DNA from: Verrucomicrobiales bacterium | GTDB lineage: Bacteria > Verrucomicrobiota > Verrucomicrobiia > Verrucomicrobiales > DEV007 | NCBI GenBank assembly: GCA_024638765.1 | Contig: JAHEJT010000012.1 | Coordinates: 1-58,773 of the forward strand | DNA length: 58,773 bases | Direction: 5' to 3' | Translations under genes and position numbers: made by a program | Part shown: positions 1 through 8,848 of the stretch, piece by piece | How positions within the stretch are numbered: position 1 is the first letter of the stretch | Layout of the letters: every line of letters starts with the position of its first letter | Notes under the pieces: model-generated | The model's database searches: none | What the model saw: only the letters and a program-made list of their open reading frames with translations | Told to the model about the DNA's origin: nothing

Positions 1-623
1 TGGATGGTGCGGATTGCGGTGTTAGAGGCTGCCAGGGAAATCCAGGTGATGGGGGACTTGTAGCGGACCACCTGCCAGAGGGGCCGGCCCGCCCGGTAAA
101 CGGGCTCGAGTTTACTGAGGTAAGATCGCGCCTTCTGGACCTTGGGGTTTTGCAGCATCTGCCGGCTTTTCTGCCAGACGCGCACGGGCTGGTTCGCACT
201 GAGATCGATGAGACGCCCCATGCGCTGGGACTGGAGAATTTCCGCGATGTCCATGGAAGCGTATTGGACCGCCCGGGCGAATTCGCTGACGCGGGGGGCC
301 TGAATGGGATCGGGGTGATCCGGGTAATAGACCACTGCGATTTCACGGACGAGCCGCGGGACTTCCTCCACGAGAGGGGACACCCATTCGGGATTGGGCG
401 TGAGATTATAGCGCAGGCGGCGGCGGCAGGCGCGGACCTGTTCCCAGGCGGCATCCGCCCGTGGATCGGAGGCGTGCCTGGCCAGTTCCGCAGTGACGCG
501 CTTGGTGAGGCGGAGGTCGTTCCAGAACCGCAGCAGTTTCCAGAGCCCGATGACGAGCACGGTGCACGCAATGCCCGTGGCAAAGTAGACCGCCGGATGG
601 AAATGCTGTTCGAAGAACGTCAT
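1..623 (-). CDS. Membrane-anchored protein of unknown function (C-terminus beyond window)
   Basis: The frame opens at an ATG complementary to 621-623 and stays open to the left edge, giving 207 residues without a stop. Residues about 10-30 are a hydrophobic segment (AVYFATGIACTVLVIGLWKL), so the protein is anchored at its N-terminus with a cytoplasmic or periplasmic body. The body is rich in Arg and aromatic residues and ends at the window edge in a second mildly hydrophobic stretch. The start lies 10 bases downstream of the semialdehyde dehydrogenase stop on the same strand, so it is probably co-transcribed with the pentonate operon. It shows no recognisable catalytic motif. The codon usage and tight spacing make it a convincing gene, but I do not recognise the family. 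Confidence 0.75.
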   Translation of the reverse strand, partial: MTFFEQHFHPAVYFATGIACTVLVIGLWKLLRFWNDLRLTKRVTAELARHASDPRADAAWEQVRACRRRLRYNLTPNPEWVSPLVEEVPRLVREIAVVYYPDHPDPIQAPRVSEFARAVQYASMDIAEILQSQRMGRLIDLSANQPVRVWQKSRQMLQNPKVQKARSYLSKLEPVYRAGRPLWQVVRYKSPITWISLAASNTAIRTI

Positions 624-632
624 GGGACGCCC

Positions 633-2225
633 CTAACAATCGTCTCTGGTCACGACGTTGTCCACCAGTCGGCAGATTTCCCGGGAATTCCGGTCGCGCA
701 GCTCTTCGGGCAGGGTTTCCTGCGGGGAATCCTGGTAACACACCGGCCGCACGAAACGGTAAATGCAGCGCGTCCCGATGGAGGTGAAGTGGGAGTGCGT
801 GGTGGCGGGATAAGGTCCGCCGTGGTGCATGGAGGGACAGACTTCGATTCCGGTGGGATACCCGTTGAACACCAGGCGCCCGACTTTTTCTTCGAGAATT
901 TTTATGAGTGTTTCGTGCGCCGCCAGATCCTCCGCGGTGCCGTGGACGCTGGCGGTAAGGCTGCCTTCGAGTTGCCGGGCGAATTCTTCGAGCTCCTGCG
1001 GAGACTGGCATTTCACCACGGTGGAGGCCGGGCCGAACACTTCTTCGAAGAGCCCGGGGTGAGTTTTTAGTGAGGTGCTGTCGGTTTCGAAGACATAGCA
1101 GGCGGCTTGCGATTTCGTGGGATCGGGGGCGTCGCTTGATGCGCCGGCTAGATTGACGCCGGAAAGGGTGCGGATTTCTTGCACGCCGCGGTCGTAGGAC
1201 TCGTGAATACCGGCGTGGAGCATGGAGGCGGGAGCCACGGCGGCGGCTTTTTGCGAGGCTGCCCCGACAAACTCCGTCAGTTCCGCGCTCTCCAATCCGA
1301 AGACCAGACCCGGGTTGGTGCAGAACTGGCCCACGCCGAGATTGAGGGACTGGATATATCCCTCGGCAATGGGCCCGCCGCGCTCCGCGAGCGCGCCGGG
1401 AAGGACAAAGACCGGGTTGACGCTGCCCATTTCGGCATAACAAGGGATTGGGTGGGGACGGGCGCAGGCGGCGTCGAACAGCGCGCGCCCGCCGCGCAGG
1501 GACCCGGTGAACGCGACTGCGGTGGTGGCCGGGTGATTGACCAGGGCCATGCCGACATCGTTGCCGCGGCCATGCACCATGGAAAACACGCCCTCGGGGA
1601 GCCCGCATTTCGCGGCCGCATCGAGGAGCGCCCGCCCGACCAGTTCGCAGGTCCCGGGGTGGGCGGGGTGCGCCTTGACGACCACGGGACAGCCCGCCGC
1701 CAGGGCGGACACGGTATCGGCGCCGAAGACCGAAATCGCGATCGGAAAGTTGCTGGCTCCGAAAACCACGACCGGACCGATTGGCTGCATCATGCTGCGG
1801 ACATCGGGTTTCGGCAGGGGTGTTCGATCCGGTTGCGGGAGATCGATGCGGGCGTCCACCCACGAACCTTCGCGAAGGAGATCCGCAAAGAGGCGGGCCT
1901 GGTTGACGGCGCGCGCGGTTTCGCCGATGCAGCGGGGGGGTGGATGCCCGGTCTCCGCGCCGGCCATGTCGTAAAGTTGATCGCCGAGGGCTTCGACTTC
2001 GTCTGCGACGGTCTCGAGGAAGTTGGCCCGCGTCGCCGGAGTGCTGGCGCGAAAGGGACGAAAGGCATCCGCTGCCAGGTGGAGGGCCCGGTCGACCTCT
2101 CCGGCGGTGGCTTCATGAAATGCTGTCTCCAACTCCTCGCCGGTCTTGGGATTGTGGCTGTGAAAAGTGTCCGCGCCCTCCGAGGAGCGGCGGGTTCCGA
2201 TTAGATTCTGTCCGTGGAGGTCCAT
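633..2225 (-). CDS. 2,5-dioxovalerate (2-oxoglutarate semialdehyde) dehydrogenase
   Basis: NAD(P)-dependent aldehyde dehydrogenase, about 530 residues from the chosen ATG, the usual length for 2-oxoglutarate-semialdehyde dehydrogenases. It would oxidise 2,5-dioxopentanoate to 2-oxoglutarate, the last step of oxidative pentose, glucarate or hydroxyproline catabolism. The cofactor-binding motif FGASNFPIA lies near residue 159. The general base Glu is in EMGSVNP (about 265), and the catalytic Cys is in GQFCTNPG (about 302). A GTG at 2261 would add 12 residues; the ATG at 2225 gives the family-like start MDLHGQNLIG. It is third in a minus-strand run after the aldonate dehydratase and DapA-like genes, which favours the pentonate route. 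Soluble cytoplasmic enzyme. Confidence 0.9.
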   Translation of the reverse strand: MDLHGQNLIGTRRSSEGADTFHSHNPKTGEELETAFHEATAGEVDRALHLAADAFRPFRASTPATRANFLETVADEVEALGDQLYDMAGAETGHPPPRCIGETARAVNQARLFADLLREGSWVDARIDLPQPDRTPLPKPDVRSMMQPIGPVVVFGASNFPIAISVFGADTVSALAAGCPVVVKAHPAHPGTCELVGRALLDAAAKCGLPEGVFSMVHGRGNDVGMALVNHPATTAVAFTGSLRGGRALFDAACARPHPIPCYAEMGSVNPVFVLPGALAERGGPIAEGYIQSLNLGVGQFCTNPGLVFGLESAELTEFVGAASQKAAAVAPASMLHAGIHESYDRGVQEIRTLSGVNLAGASSDAPDPTKSQAACYVFETDSTSLKTHPGLFEEVFGPASTVVKCQSPQELEEFARQLEGSLTASVHGTAEDLAAHETLIKILEEKVGRLVFNGYPTGIEVCPSMHHGGPYPATTHSHFTSIGTRCIYRFVRPVCYQDSPQETLPEELRDRNSREICRLVDNVVTRDDC

Positions 2226-2282
2226 ATTGGTGGGAAGGGATTTGTGTAAAAAGGTGCACAAAAATCTGAGACAAAACGGTTT

Positions 2283-2317
2283 CCCCTCACCCTAACCCTC
2301 TCCCCTGGGGAGAGGGG
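2283..2317. repeat. Intergenic CCCTCACCCTAACCC-type repeat with hairpin
   Basis: The text CCCTCACCCTAACCCTCTCC is followed by its partial complement GGGGAGAGGGG, giving a stem of about 9 bp between the dehydrogenase start and the DapA-like stop. Sequences of this type recur between genes in many bacterial genomes. Only one copy is seen here. Confidence 0.6.
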
Positions 2318-2400
2318 ATCAGAAAATAAGGCCCGGGGGTGGGCTGCAGGGGAGAAGATCGTGATCTCCCCAGTCTTTTACCAGTCATCTCACGTGGGAA

Positions 2401-3324
2401 TTATTGAGGGCTGCGGGGCGATTTGGAAAGGGTCAGGGCCGCAAATTTCACCGAATCGCGCTCCGTGCCCTCAAGATTGGAGAGGAGAGGGAGGATGGGA
2501 CCGGTCTCGGCGATGCCGGCCAGGGCCACGGCGTCGTGGAGCACGCGGACGGGATGAATCGCATTGCGGAGATCCTCCAGGGGCCGAAAAACTTGGCGGA
2601 TGGACTCGGCCCGATCGAAATCTCCGGAGCGCAATGCTTCGAGCATCTCCTGCGAGAGGGCAGGTTGGACGCAGACGCAACCGGAAGTGAATCCTGCGAG
2701 GCCGAACTCCTGCATGTGGACGATGGCGGGTTGCTCGCCCATGCCGCTGACGATGATGGCCGGATCGACGAGATCGATCAGCTTTTCAAGATAAGGATCC
2801 GCCGCGGGATTTTTTCGGACGATGGCGTACTTGATAAAAGCAACCAGTCCGTCATCGCAGAGCCGCTTTGCTCCCTCGGGGTCCAGGTAATTCTCTTCTT
2901 TCAGGTAGAGGACCACTGGCTTTCCGATGGCTTCGGCAAACTGACGGATGCCCGACTCCACACCGCGGGAGGTGGTCATTCCCGAATGGGGGAGCACCAT
3001 TGCGGTGGGGAAACGCGTTTCCCTGAGAATGGCCGCCTGGTCCATCATAACGCCGAAGGCGGGGCCGGCGGATGGAATGACCAGGGTTTCCGGAGCCCCG
3101 GTCTCCTCGAGGAGAGTAATCAGCCCGGTGTATTCGTTGAGAGAAAGGTGGTAGAAATTGGCGTTCCCGCCGTAGAGGAGCGTCGTGAGCCCGCCGGCCT
3201 CGATATGACGGATCAGCTTTGCGTTCTCTTCGCGGTGGAGGGTGAGGTCGGCGTGCCGTGCCAGCGGCGGCACGGCGATGACGGACTCTCGAAGGGTTTT
3301 GGATTCGATGGGACTAGTCTGCAT
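2401..3324 (-). CDS. DapA-family 2-keto-3-deoxy-pentonate dehydratase
   Basis: Class I aldolase-like TIM barrel of the dihydrodipicolinate synthase/N-acetylneuraminate lyase superfamily, 307 residues. The Schiff-base lysine is in AFIKYAIV (about K165) and the conserved Tyr is in VLYLKEENY (about Y140). The substrate loop GGNANFYHLS replaces the GTTGE of true DapA, so lysine biosynthesis is unlikely. Placed between an IlvD/Edd-type aldonate dehydratase and 2-oxoglutarate-semialdehyde dehydrogenase, it most likely dehydrates 2-keto-3-deoxy-L-arabonate or -D-xylonate to 2-oxoglutarate semialdehyde. 5-dehydro-4-deoxyglucarate dehydratase or hydroxypyrroline-carboxylate deaminase are alternatives from the same superfamily. 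A GTG at 3336 would add four residues; I chose the ATG at 3324. Confidence 0.82.
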   Translation of the reverse strand: MQTSPIESKTLRESVIAVPPLARHADLTLHREENAKLIRHIEAGGLTTLLYGGNANFYHLSLNEYTGLITLLEETGAPETLVIPSAGPAFGVMMDQAAILRETRFPTAMVLPHSGMTTSRGVESGIRQFAEAIGKPVVLYLKEENYLDPEGAKRLCDDGLVAFIKYAIVRKNPAADPYLEKLIDLVDPAIIVSGMGEQPAIVHMQEFGLAGFTSGCVCVQPALSQEMLEALRSGDFDRAESIRQVFRPLEDLRNAIHPVRVLHDAVALAGIAETGPILPLLSNLEGTERDSVKFAALTLSKSPRSPQ

Positions 3325-3403
3325 TAGATCATCCACGAAGATTCAATTGCCTCGGAACTCTTGGCGAGTTCCGCTACATTCGTCAAAAGTGAGACTGTAA
3401 CCA

Positions 3404-5143
3404 TCAATGGATTTCGGGTTCCGGGGTGACTGGGCCGGCGTGGAGGAAGCGGAAGTCGCATCCTTCGTGCGCCTGGGTGATTTCCTCGCAGAAGAGTTTG
3501 CCGTATCCGCGGCGGTAGCGGGGCTGGGGGGGCGACCATTCTTTGCGGCGCCTGGCCAGTTCCTCGTCGTTGACATCGAGGTGGATGCGTCGCGCGTCGA
3601 TGTCGAGTTCGATGAGGTCGCCGTCGCGGACAAAGGCGAGGGGACCGCCGATCGCGGACTCGGGTGAGATGTGGAGGATGCAGGTGCCGTAGCTGGTGCC
3701 GCTCATGCGCGCGTCGGAGATGCGGACCATGTCGCGGACGCCTTTTTCGAGGAGGCGTTTGGGGATGGGGAGCATGCCCCACTCGGGCATGCCCGGCGCC
3801 CCGACGGGGCCGGCGTTTTGGAGGACGATGACGGAGTCCTCGGTAATTTCGAGCGATTCGGCGTCGAGGCGAGCGTTCATGTCGTTGTAATCGGCGAAAA
3901 CGACCGCCGGCCCGCGGTGCTTGCGGAGCTTCGGGTCGGCGGCGGCAGGTTTGATGACGCAGCCGTCGGGCGCGAGATTGCCGCGCAGGACAAAGGTCCC
4001 GCCGCTCTCGACGAGGGGTTTTTCGCGCGGGAGGATGACCTCGGGGTTGAAGACTTCCGCGCCTGCGATGTTCTCGCCAAGGGTTTTTCCGGAGACGGTG
4101 AGGCAATCGAGGTGGAGAAGATCCCCGATGGACGCGAGCAGCGATCGCAAACCACCGGCATCGTAGAAGTCTTCCATGAGAAATTCGCCCGCGGGGCGGA
4201 GGTTCGCGATCACGGGCGTCCCCTGGGAGAGTTCGTCGAAGCGATCGATGGTGAGATCGATCCCGGCGCGCCGCGCGATGGCGATGAGGTGGATGATGGC
4301 GTTCGTGGATCCGCTCAAGGCCATGTCCGCGATGATGGCGTTATCGACGGATTCCGATGACAGGAGCGTGCTCGGCTTGGCATCTCCCCAGACGAGATCG
4401 ACGATGCGCCGGCCGCAGGCAGAGGCCATGCGCTGGTGGGCGGAATGGACGGCGGGAATTGAGGAAGCCCCTGGAAGCGATAGCCCGAGCGTTTCGGCGA
4501 GCGCGCACATGGTGGAGGCGGTGCCCATGGTCATGCAGGTGCCGGGCGAACGCGCGATGCCGTCTTCGAGTTCGTTCCAGGCGTCGCACCCGAGGTTCCC
4601 GGCGCAGCGCTCGGCCCAGTATTTCCAGACGTCGCTCCCGCTGCCGAGAGTTTCGCCGCGCCAGTGGCCTTTGAGCATCGGGCCCGCGGGCATGAAGATA
4701 ACGGGGAGATCCATGGAGATGGCGCCCATGAGCAGGGCTGGCACGGTCTTGTCGCAGCCGCCCATGAGGACGGCCCCGTCGATGGGATGGCATCGCAGGG
4801 TTTCTTCCACTTCGAGCGCGACCAGGTTGCGGTAAAGCATCGAGGTCGGTTTCATGTAAGTTTCGCTCAACGTCATCACCGGGATCTCGACGGGGAAACC
4901 GCCTGCCTGCCAGACGCCGCGTTTCACTTCCTCGGCGCGCTGGCGGAAGTGGGTGTGACAGGTATTGAGATCGCTCCAGGTGTTAAGAATGCCGATGACG
5001 GGTTTGCCCTCGTATTCACAAGTATCGTAGCCCATCTGTTTCGCCCGGGAGCGGTGGCCGAACGCGCGCAGGTCGTCGGGCCCGAACCAGCGATGGGAGC
5101 GGAGTTGATCGGGAGGGATGCGATGGTCGGCAGCGGAGGGCAT
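3404..5143 (-). CDS. IlvD/Edd-family aldonate (arabonate/xylonate) dehydratase
   Basis: Iron-sulfur dehydratase of the dihydroxy-acid/6-phosphogluconate dehydratase family, 579 residues. Three cysteines expected to hold the cluster are visible in DLNTCHTHF, MGGCDKT and SPGTCMTMGTAST, and the C-terminal half has the family signatures QNAGPVGAPGMPE and SDARMSGTSYG. The N-terminus RSHRWF and the absence of other branched-chain genes point to the sugar-acid dehydratase branch (L-arabonate, D-xylonate or D-galactonate), not IlvD. The next two genes complete a route to 2-oxoglutarate. The frame extends to 5215, but the ATG at 5143 gives a family-like start. It is divergent from the GntP permease, with a repeat element between them that probably holds the promoters. 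Confidence 0.85.
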   Translation of the reverse strand: MPSAADHRIPPDQLRSHRWFGPDDLRAFGHRSRAKQMGYDTCEYEGKPVIGILNTWSDLNTCHTHFRQRAEEVKRGVWQAGGFPVEIPVMTLSETYMKPTSMLYRNLVALEVEETLRCHPIDGAVLMGGCDKTVPALLMGAISMDLPVIFMPAGPMLKGHWRGETLGSGSDVWKYWAERCAGNLGCDAWNELEDGIARSPGTCMTMGTASTMCALAETLGLSLPGASSIPAVHSAHQRMASACGRRIVDLVWGDAKPSTLLSSESVDNAIIADMALSGSTNAIIHLIAIARRAGIDLTIDRFDELSQGTPVIANLRPAGEFLMEDFYDAGGLRSLLASIGDLLHLDCLTVSGKTLGENIAGAEVFNPEVILPREKPLVESGGTFVLRGNLAPDGCVIKPAAADPKLRKHRGPAVVFADYNDMNARLDAESLEITEDSVIVLQNAGPVGAPGMPEWGMLPIPKRLLEKGVRDMVRISDARMSGTSYGTCILHISPESAIGGPLAFVRDGDLIELDIDARRIHLDVNDEELARRRKEWSPPQPRYRRGYGKLFCEEITQAHEGCDFRFLHAGPVTPEPEIH

Positions 5144-5210
5144 GGACGGAGGGTAGAGTGTATGTGAGTCGAAAGAGAGCATGGCACAGTGGAGCGGGAC
5201 ATTGCGATTT

Positions 5211-5361
5211 GTCATCCCGAGCGGAGTCGAGGGATCTCACTAATCGTCCAACGCCTTCGCGAGCCGAATCATCCAAGCACCGTCCAGGAAGTTGCAAAAG
5301 CTTTTCCGCGAAGAGATAACTGATGGCAAAAGTGGGATCCCTCGACTGCGCTCGGGATGAC
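5211..5361. repeat. MITE-like element 1 with 26-28 bp terminal inverted repeats
   Basis: Left end GTCATCCCGAGCGGAGTCGA followed by GGGATCTCAC; right end GGGATCCCTCGACTGCGCTC followed by GGGATGAC, an imperfect inverted copy. The interior is about 95 bp. Read in reverse, its end (TTGGACGATTAGTGAGATCC) resembles the right end of element 4 at 41077-41239, so this copy lies in the opposite orientation. It occupies most of the 348-bp divergent region 5144-5491 between the aldonate dehydratase and its permease; the rest shows no clear operator. Confidence 0.7.
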
Positions 5362-5491
5362 AGAACAGGGAAGAGTGGATTATTGGATTGTTGGGGTCGG
5401 GCAGTAATGACACGAATGGACGCCGACGGCAATCTTCCGGAAACCCATCAATCCGGTAATCCGACAATCCAATAATCCGTTCTGTGCCTCC

Positions 5492-6856
5492 ATGAACCCC
5501 CTCCTCATCCTTCTCGCCGGCATGGTGGTCGTGCTGGGTGGAATTCTGTGGCTCCGGCTGCACGCCTTCCTCGCGCTCTTGCTGGGGGCCTTTACCGTTG
5601 CGGTGCTCACTCCGCCGGACGAAGCCCTTTCCGGTTCCGCCGCGGAAAGGGTGGCAGATGGTTTCGGCACAGGCTGCGCGAAGATCGGGATTCTCATCGC
5701 GATGGCGGCGATCATCGGGAAGTGTCTGCTCGAGAGCGGCGCGGCCGAACGCATTGTGTTGTCGCTGCGCCGCCTGCTGGGAGAGAAAGGCACGCCCGCG
5801 GCATTTACGGCCAGCGGCTTTCTCCTGGGGATCCCCGTTTTCTTCGACACGGTGTTCTATCTCCTCATGCCACTGGGAAAGGCGCTGCGGATGCGGACGG
5901 GAAAGAATTACCTGCTCTACATCCTCACGATCGTGGCGGGAGCGACGATGGCGCATTCCCTGGTCCCTCCGACTCCGGGCCCGGCGCTGGTCGCGAGCGA
6001 ACTGGCGGGCGTGGAAGTAGGGGAAATGATGCTTGGAGGACTGGTGGTCGGCTTTTTTACAATCTGCGCCGGTTACGCGTATGCCTGCTGGGCTAATCGT
6101 CGCTGGGATATTCCGCTGCGACCATCCGCGGAACTCTCGGCGGCAGATCTCGAGGCGATGCGCACGCGCGATGAAGCTGACCTGCCGCCGCTGTGGCTGT
6201 CGCTTGCCCCGATTCTGCTGCCGGTGGTCCTGATTGCGGCGGGCACGTTCAGTAAGAACCTGGACGTCGCCCTTCCGGGGGGGCTCGTCGCCCTGGGCGA
6301 TAAGAACGTTGCCCTGGCGCTGGCGGCCGCCCTCGCGCTGGCGATGCTGGCGAAACAGAAAGGGATGGCGCTGCGCGCACTGTCGCCCGCGGTGCAGGCC
6401 GCCCTGTCCAGCGCCGGAATGATCATATTGGTAACTGCCGCCGGGAGCGCCTTCGGCGCGGTCCTGCGGGAGAGTGGATTGACGCAGACGCTGGAGGGAA
6501 ACCTCCCGGAATCGCATTTTCTTCTCCTGCTCCTCGCGTTCGGATTCACGACGGTGGTGCGCATCGCCCAGGGATCGGCCACTGTCGCCATGATCACCGC
6601 CGTCGGGATCGTGGGTCCGCTGGTCCAGGCGGCGGGTCCCGTTTTGCCGTATCACCCCGTATACATAGCCCTCGCGATCGGCTGCGGCTCCAAACCGGTG
6701 ATGTGGATGAATGACAGCGGCTTCTGGATCATCGGGAGGATGACGGGGATGAAAGAAGCCGAGACGCTCAAGACGGCTTCAGTGATGATGGCCTTGATGG
6801 GGCTGACCGGCCTCGTCGTGGTCCTGCTCGGGGCATGGCTTTGCCCGTTTCGGTAG
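5492..6856 (+). CDS. GntP-family gluconate/aldonate permease
   Basis: Polytopic membrane protein of 454 residues, standard for the GntP (gluconate:H+ symporter) family. It begins MNPLLILLAGMVVVLGG and has about 12 hydrophobic segments. Conserved elements are GIPVFFDTVFYLLMPL near residues 125-140, VPPTPGPALVASEL near 160-175, RIAQGSATVAMITAVGI near 350-370, and the C-terminal GCGSKPVMWMNDSGFW. These are the usual signatures of aldonate transporters. It is divergent from the pentonate-degrading operon, so its natural substrate is probably the pentonate (or another aldonate) processed by those enzymes. The following HAD gene begins 6 bases after its stop. Confidence 0.92.
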   Translation: MNPLLILLAGMVVVLGGILWLRLHAFLALLLGAFTVAVLTPPDEALSGSAAERVADGFGTGCAKIGILIAMAAIIGKCLLESGAAERIVLSLRRLLGEKGTPAAFTASGFLLGIPVFFDTVFYLLMPLGKALRMRTGKNYLLYILTIVAGATMAHSLVPPTPGPALVASELAGVEVGEMMLGGLVVGFFTICAGYAYACWANRRWDIPLRPSAELSAADLEAMRTRDEADLPPLWLSLAPILLPVVLIAAGTFSKNLDVALPGGLVALGDKNVALALAAALALAMLAKQKGMALRALSPAVQAALSSAGMIILVTAAGSAFGAVLRESGLTQTLEGNLPESHFLLLLLAFGFTTVVRIAQGSATVAMITAVGIVGPLVQAAGPVLPYHPVYIALAIGCGSKPVMWMNDSGFWIIGRMTGMKEAETLKTASVMMALMGLTGLVVVLLGAWLCPFR

Positions 6857-6862
6857 GAGCAG

Positions 6863-7666
6863 ATGCCGTTCCTCTTGCAATCGAGCCCGGAATCCTTTGG
6901 ACTTGGCTCGACGGCGGATCGCGGCGCAGCGCGCGTGTTGCTGCCTCCTTCTGCGATGCCATCGAAGCAAAATCAGACTGAGACCGACGTTTCGGACCAG
7001 GGGGCCGAAAGTAATGCTCCTCTCGGGGTGCTGATTTTCGACTTCGACGGCACGCTCGCGGAAACCCTCGAAGAAGCATTGCGGATCGCCAATGATCTGG
7101 CACCGAAATACGGTTTTCCCACTATGGACGGAGAAAAGGTCGAACGCCTGCGTGGGTTGCGCACCCGCCAGGTCATCCGTGAGATCGGAATCAGGCCGCG
7201 ACTGATTCCGAAATTTCTCGCGGAGGTCAAAGCGGAACTTCGCCGGCGCGTGGAGCACATCAAGCTGGTGCGGGGAATTCCCTCGAACCTGGAAAAACTC
7301 CGGAAGCAGGGGGTCTGCATGGGAATTCTCACTTCGAATTCGCGCGATAACGTCGAAGCCATTCTGGAGAGAGCGAAGCTCTCCGGCTATTTCGCATTCC
7401 TGGAGACGGGTTCGCCTCTCTTCGGGAAAGCCCGCCTCCTGCGCAAGATTCTGCGCTCACACCTCGCCGGACTGCGAGAGCGGGGGGTTCCGGTGATTTA
7501 CGTGGGCGACGAAACCCGGGACATCGAGGCGGCCCGCAAGGTCGGAATCAAGACGGCGGCGGTATGCTGGGGAGCCAACAATCGCCAGGCATTGGAATCG
7601 ATGGAGCCTGATTACCTGCTCGATCATCCCGCGGAACTCGCGGAGCTGGTCGCGGCGGCCCCGTGA
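6863..7666 (+). CDS. HAD-superfamily hydrolase (phosphoglycolate phosphatase-like)
   Basis: HAD subfamily IA-type phosphatase. Motif I is LIFDFDGTLAET, motif II is GILTSNSRDN, the motif III lysine is in the GKARLL region and motif IV is VIYVGDETRDIEAA, with a four-helix cap between motifs I and II (GLRTRQVIREIG). Family members hydrolyse small phosphate esters such as phosphoglycolate. The ATG at 6863 has an AGGAG overlapping the permease stop, suggesting translational coupling, but the first 50 residues look unconserved. An in-frame ATG at 6956 (MPSKQNQTET) could be the true start. The substrate cannot be told from sequence, and a link to sugar-acid metabolism is only positional. Confidence 0.85.
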   Translation: MPFLLQSSPESFGLGSTADRGAARVLLPPSAMPSKQNQTETDVSDQGAESNAPLGVLIFDFDGTLAETLEEALRIANDLAPKYGFPTMDGEKVERLRGLRTRQVIREIGIRPRLIPKFLAEVKAELRRRVEHIKLVRGIPSNLEKLRKQGVCMGILTSNSRDNVEAILERAKLSGYFAFLETGSPLFGKARLLRKILRSHLAGLRERGVPVIYVGDETRDIEAARKVGIKTAAVCWGANNRQALESMEPDYLLDHPAELAELVAAAP

Positions 7667-7708
7667 GACCGGCCCGTGGGTTTTCCCCGGTGGAGAGATG
7701 TCTATCCG

Positions 7709-8806
7709 ATGATCGCCGCTTCCACAGGAGGAAGGAGCAAGACGCCGGCGCCTCGCCGGATCGCGTGCATTTCCGCGGCATGTGCCGGGGCGCTCCTGGC
7801 TGCGTGGCTGTTTCCGGGATGTGGCACGATTTCGTATTACACACAGGCGGTGGGCGGGCATTTCGAAATCGTCCGCCTGCAGCGATCCGGGGCTGAACTG
7901 CGCGCGGATCCGGAGACGCCGGAGGCGCTGGTGCGCAAACTGGCGTTGATTGAGGAATTGCGGGAGTTTGCAGGACGGGAGCTGGGGTTGCCGGCTGGAG
8001 ATAATTACACGCAATACGCGGATCTCGGCAGGCAACACGTTGTCTGGAGCGTATTTGCGGCCCCTGAGTTTTCGCTGGAACCGGTGCGCTGGTGGTATCC
8101 GGCGGTGGGGCGTCTCAGTTACCGCGGATTCTTTCGGGAGGAGGCGGCGCGCGAGTTCGGGGCGCGGCTGGAAGAGCGTGGCCTGGATGTCTATGTCGGT
8201 GGGGTGGACGCCTACTCGACCCTCGGGTGGTTCGATGATCCGGTGCTCAATACCTTTGCGTCAGGCTCCGATGTGGAGGTCGCGGAACTGATCTTCCATG
8301 AGTTGACTCATCGCAGGCTTTATCTGCCGCACGAGACCGAGCTGAACGAGGCGCTGGCCACGGCAGTGGCGCAGGACGGCGTCCGGCATTGGCTTCGATC
8401 TCGCGGCGATAGCGGAGCGCTTGCTGAGTATGAGAAGAGACTGCGGCGGCGTAGAGAGCTCTACCGATTGATCGATGAAGCGCGGAGGCGATTGGCTGTG
8501 GTTTACGCTGCCGACGACGAGTCGCGCTCCTCTGTGGAGCTTCGGCGACGCAAAGAAGGCATCCTGTCGGGCCTGAATAACGAATACCGGCAGCTGAAAC
8601 GCGGGTGGGGGTCGAGCGGCGCCGGAAGAGCTCCTCTGCACAAGTGGTTTTCCCGGGAGCTAACCAACGCCCATCTCAACGCGGTGGCGACTTACCATCG
8701 GCGGGTCCCTGAATTCGAGCGTCTGCTCGCCGAATACGAGGGGAACCGCGACGGTTTCTTCCGTGCGGTCAAAAACAAGCGGCGGAAACCCGCGGATGGC
8801 GGTTGA
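7709..8806 (+). CDS. Predicted aminopeptidase lipoprotein (COG4324 type)
   Basis: 365-residue exported metallopeptidase of the 'predicted aminopeptidase' family. A basic N-terminus (KTPAPRRIA) and hydrophobic core lead to a lipobox, WLFPGC, with Cys about 38, followed by the family start GTISYYTQAVGGH. The zinc motif is FHELTHRRLY (His197, Glu198, His201), with a downstream Glu in ELNEALATAVA (about 214) as third ligand. It is probably anchored in the outer membrane facing the periplasm. A GTG at 7676 in the same frame would add 11 residues; the ATG at 7709 has GGAGAG upstream. Spacing to the HAD gene is 42 bases on the same strand. Family members have no well-defined substrate. Confidence 0.85.
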   Translation: MIAASTGGRSKTPAPRRIACISAACAGALLAAWLFPGCGTISYYTQAVGGHFEIVRLQRSGAELRADPETPEALVRKLALIEELREFAGRELGLPAGDNYTQYADLGRQHVVWSVFAAPEFSLEPVRWWYPAVGRLSYRGFFREEAAREFGARLEERGLDVYVGGVDAYSTLGWFDDPVLNTFASGSDVEVAELIFHELTHRRLYLPHETELNEALATAVAQDGVRHWLRSRGDSGALAEYEKRLRRRRELYRLIDEARRRLAVVYAADDESRSSVELRRRKEGILSGLNNEYRQLKRGWGSSGAGRAPLHKWFSRELTNAHLNAVATYHRRVPEFERLLAEYEGNRDGFFRAVKNKRRKPADGG

Positions 8807-8848
8807 AAGGGGCGCGGTGAGATTCCCCGGGCGGCGCGCTGTTTCGAA

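Noticed and set aside
2401..3324. Dihydrodipicolinate synthase for lysine synthesis
   Set aside because: The substrate loop differs from true DapA and the gene is flanked by sugar-acid enzymes, not lysine genes.
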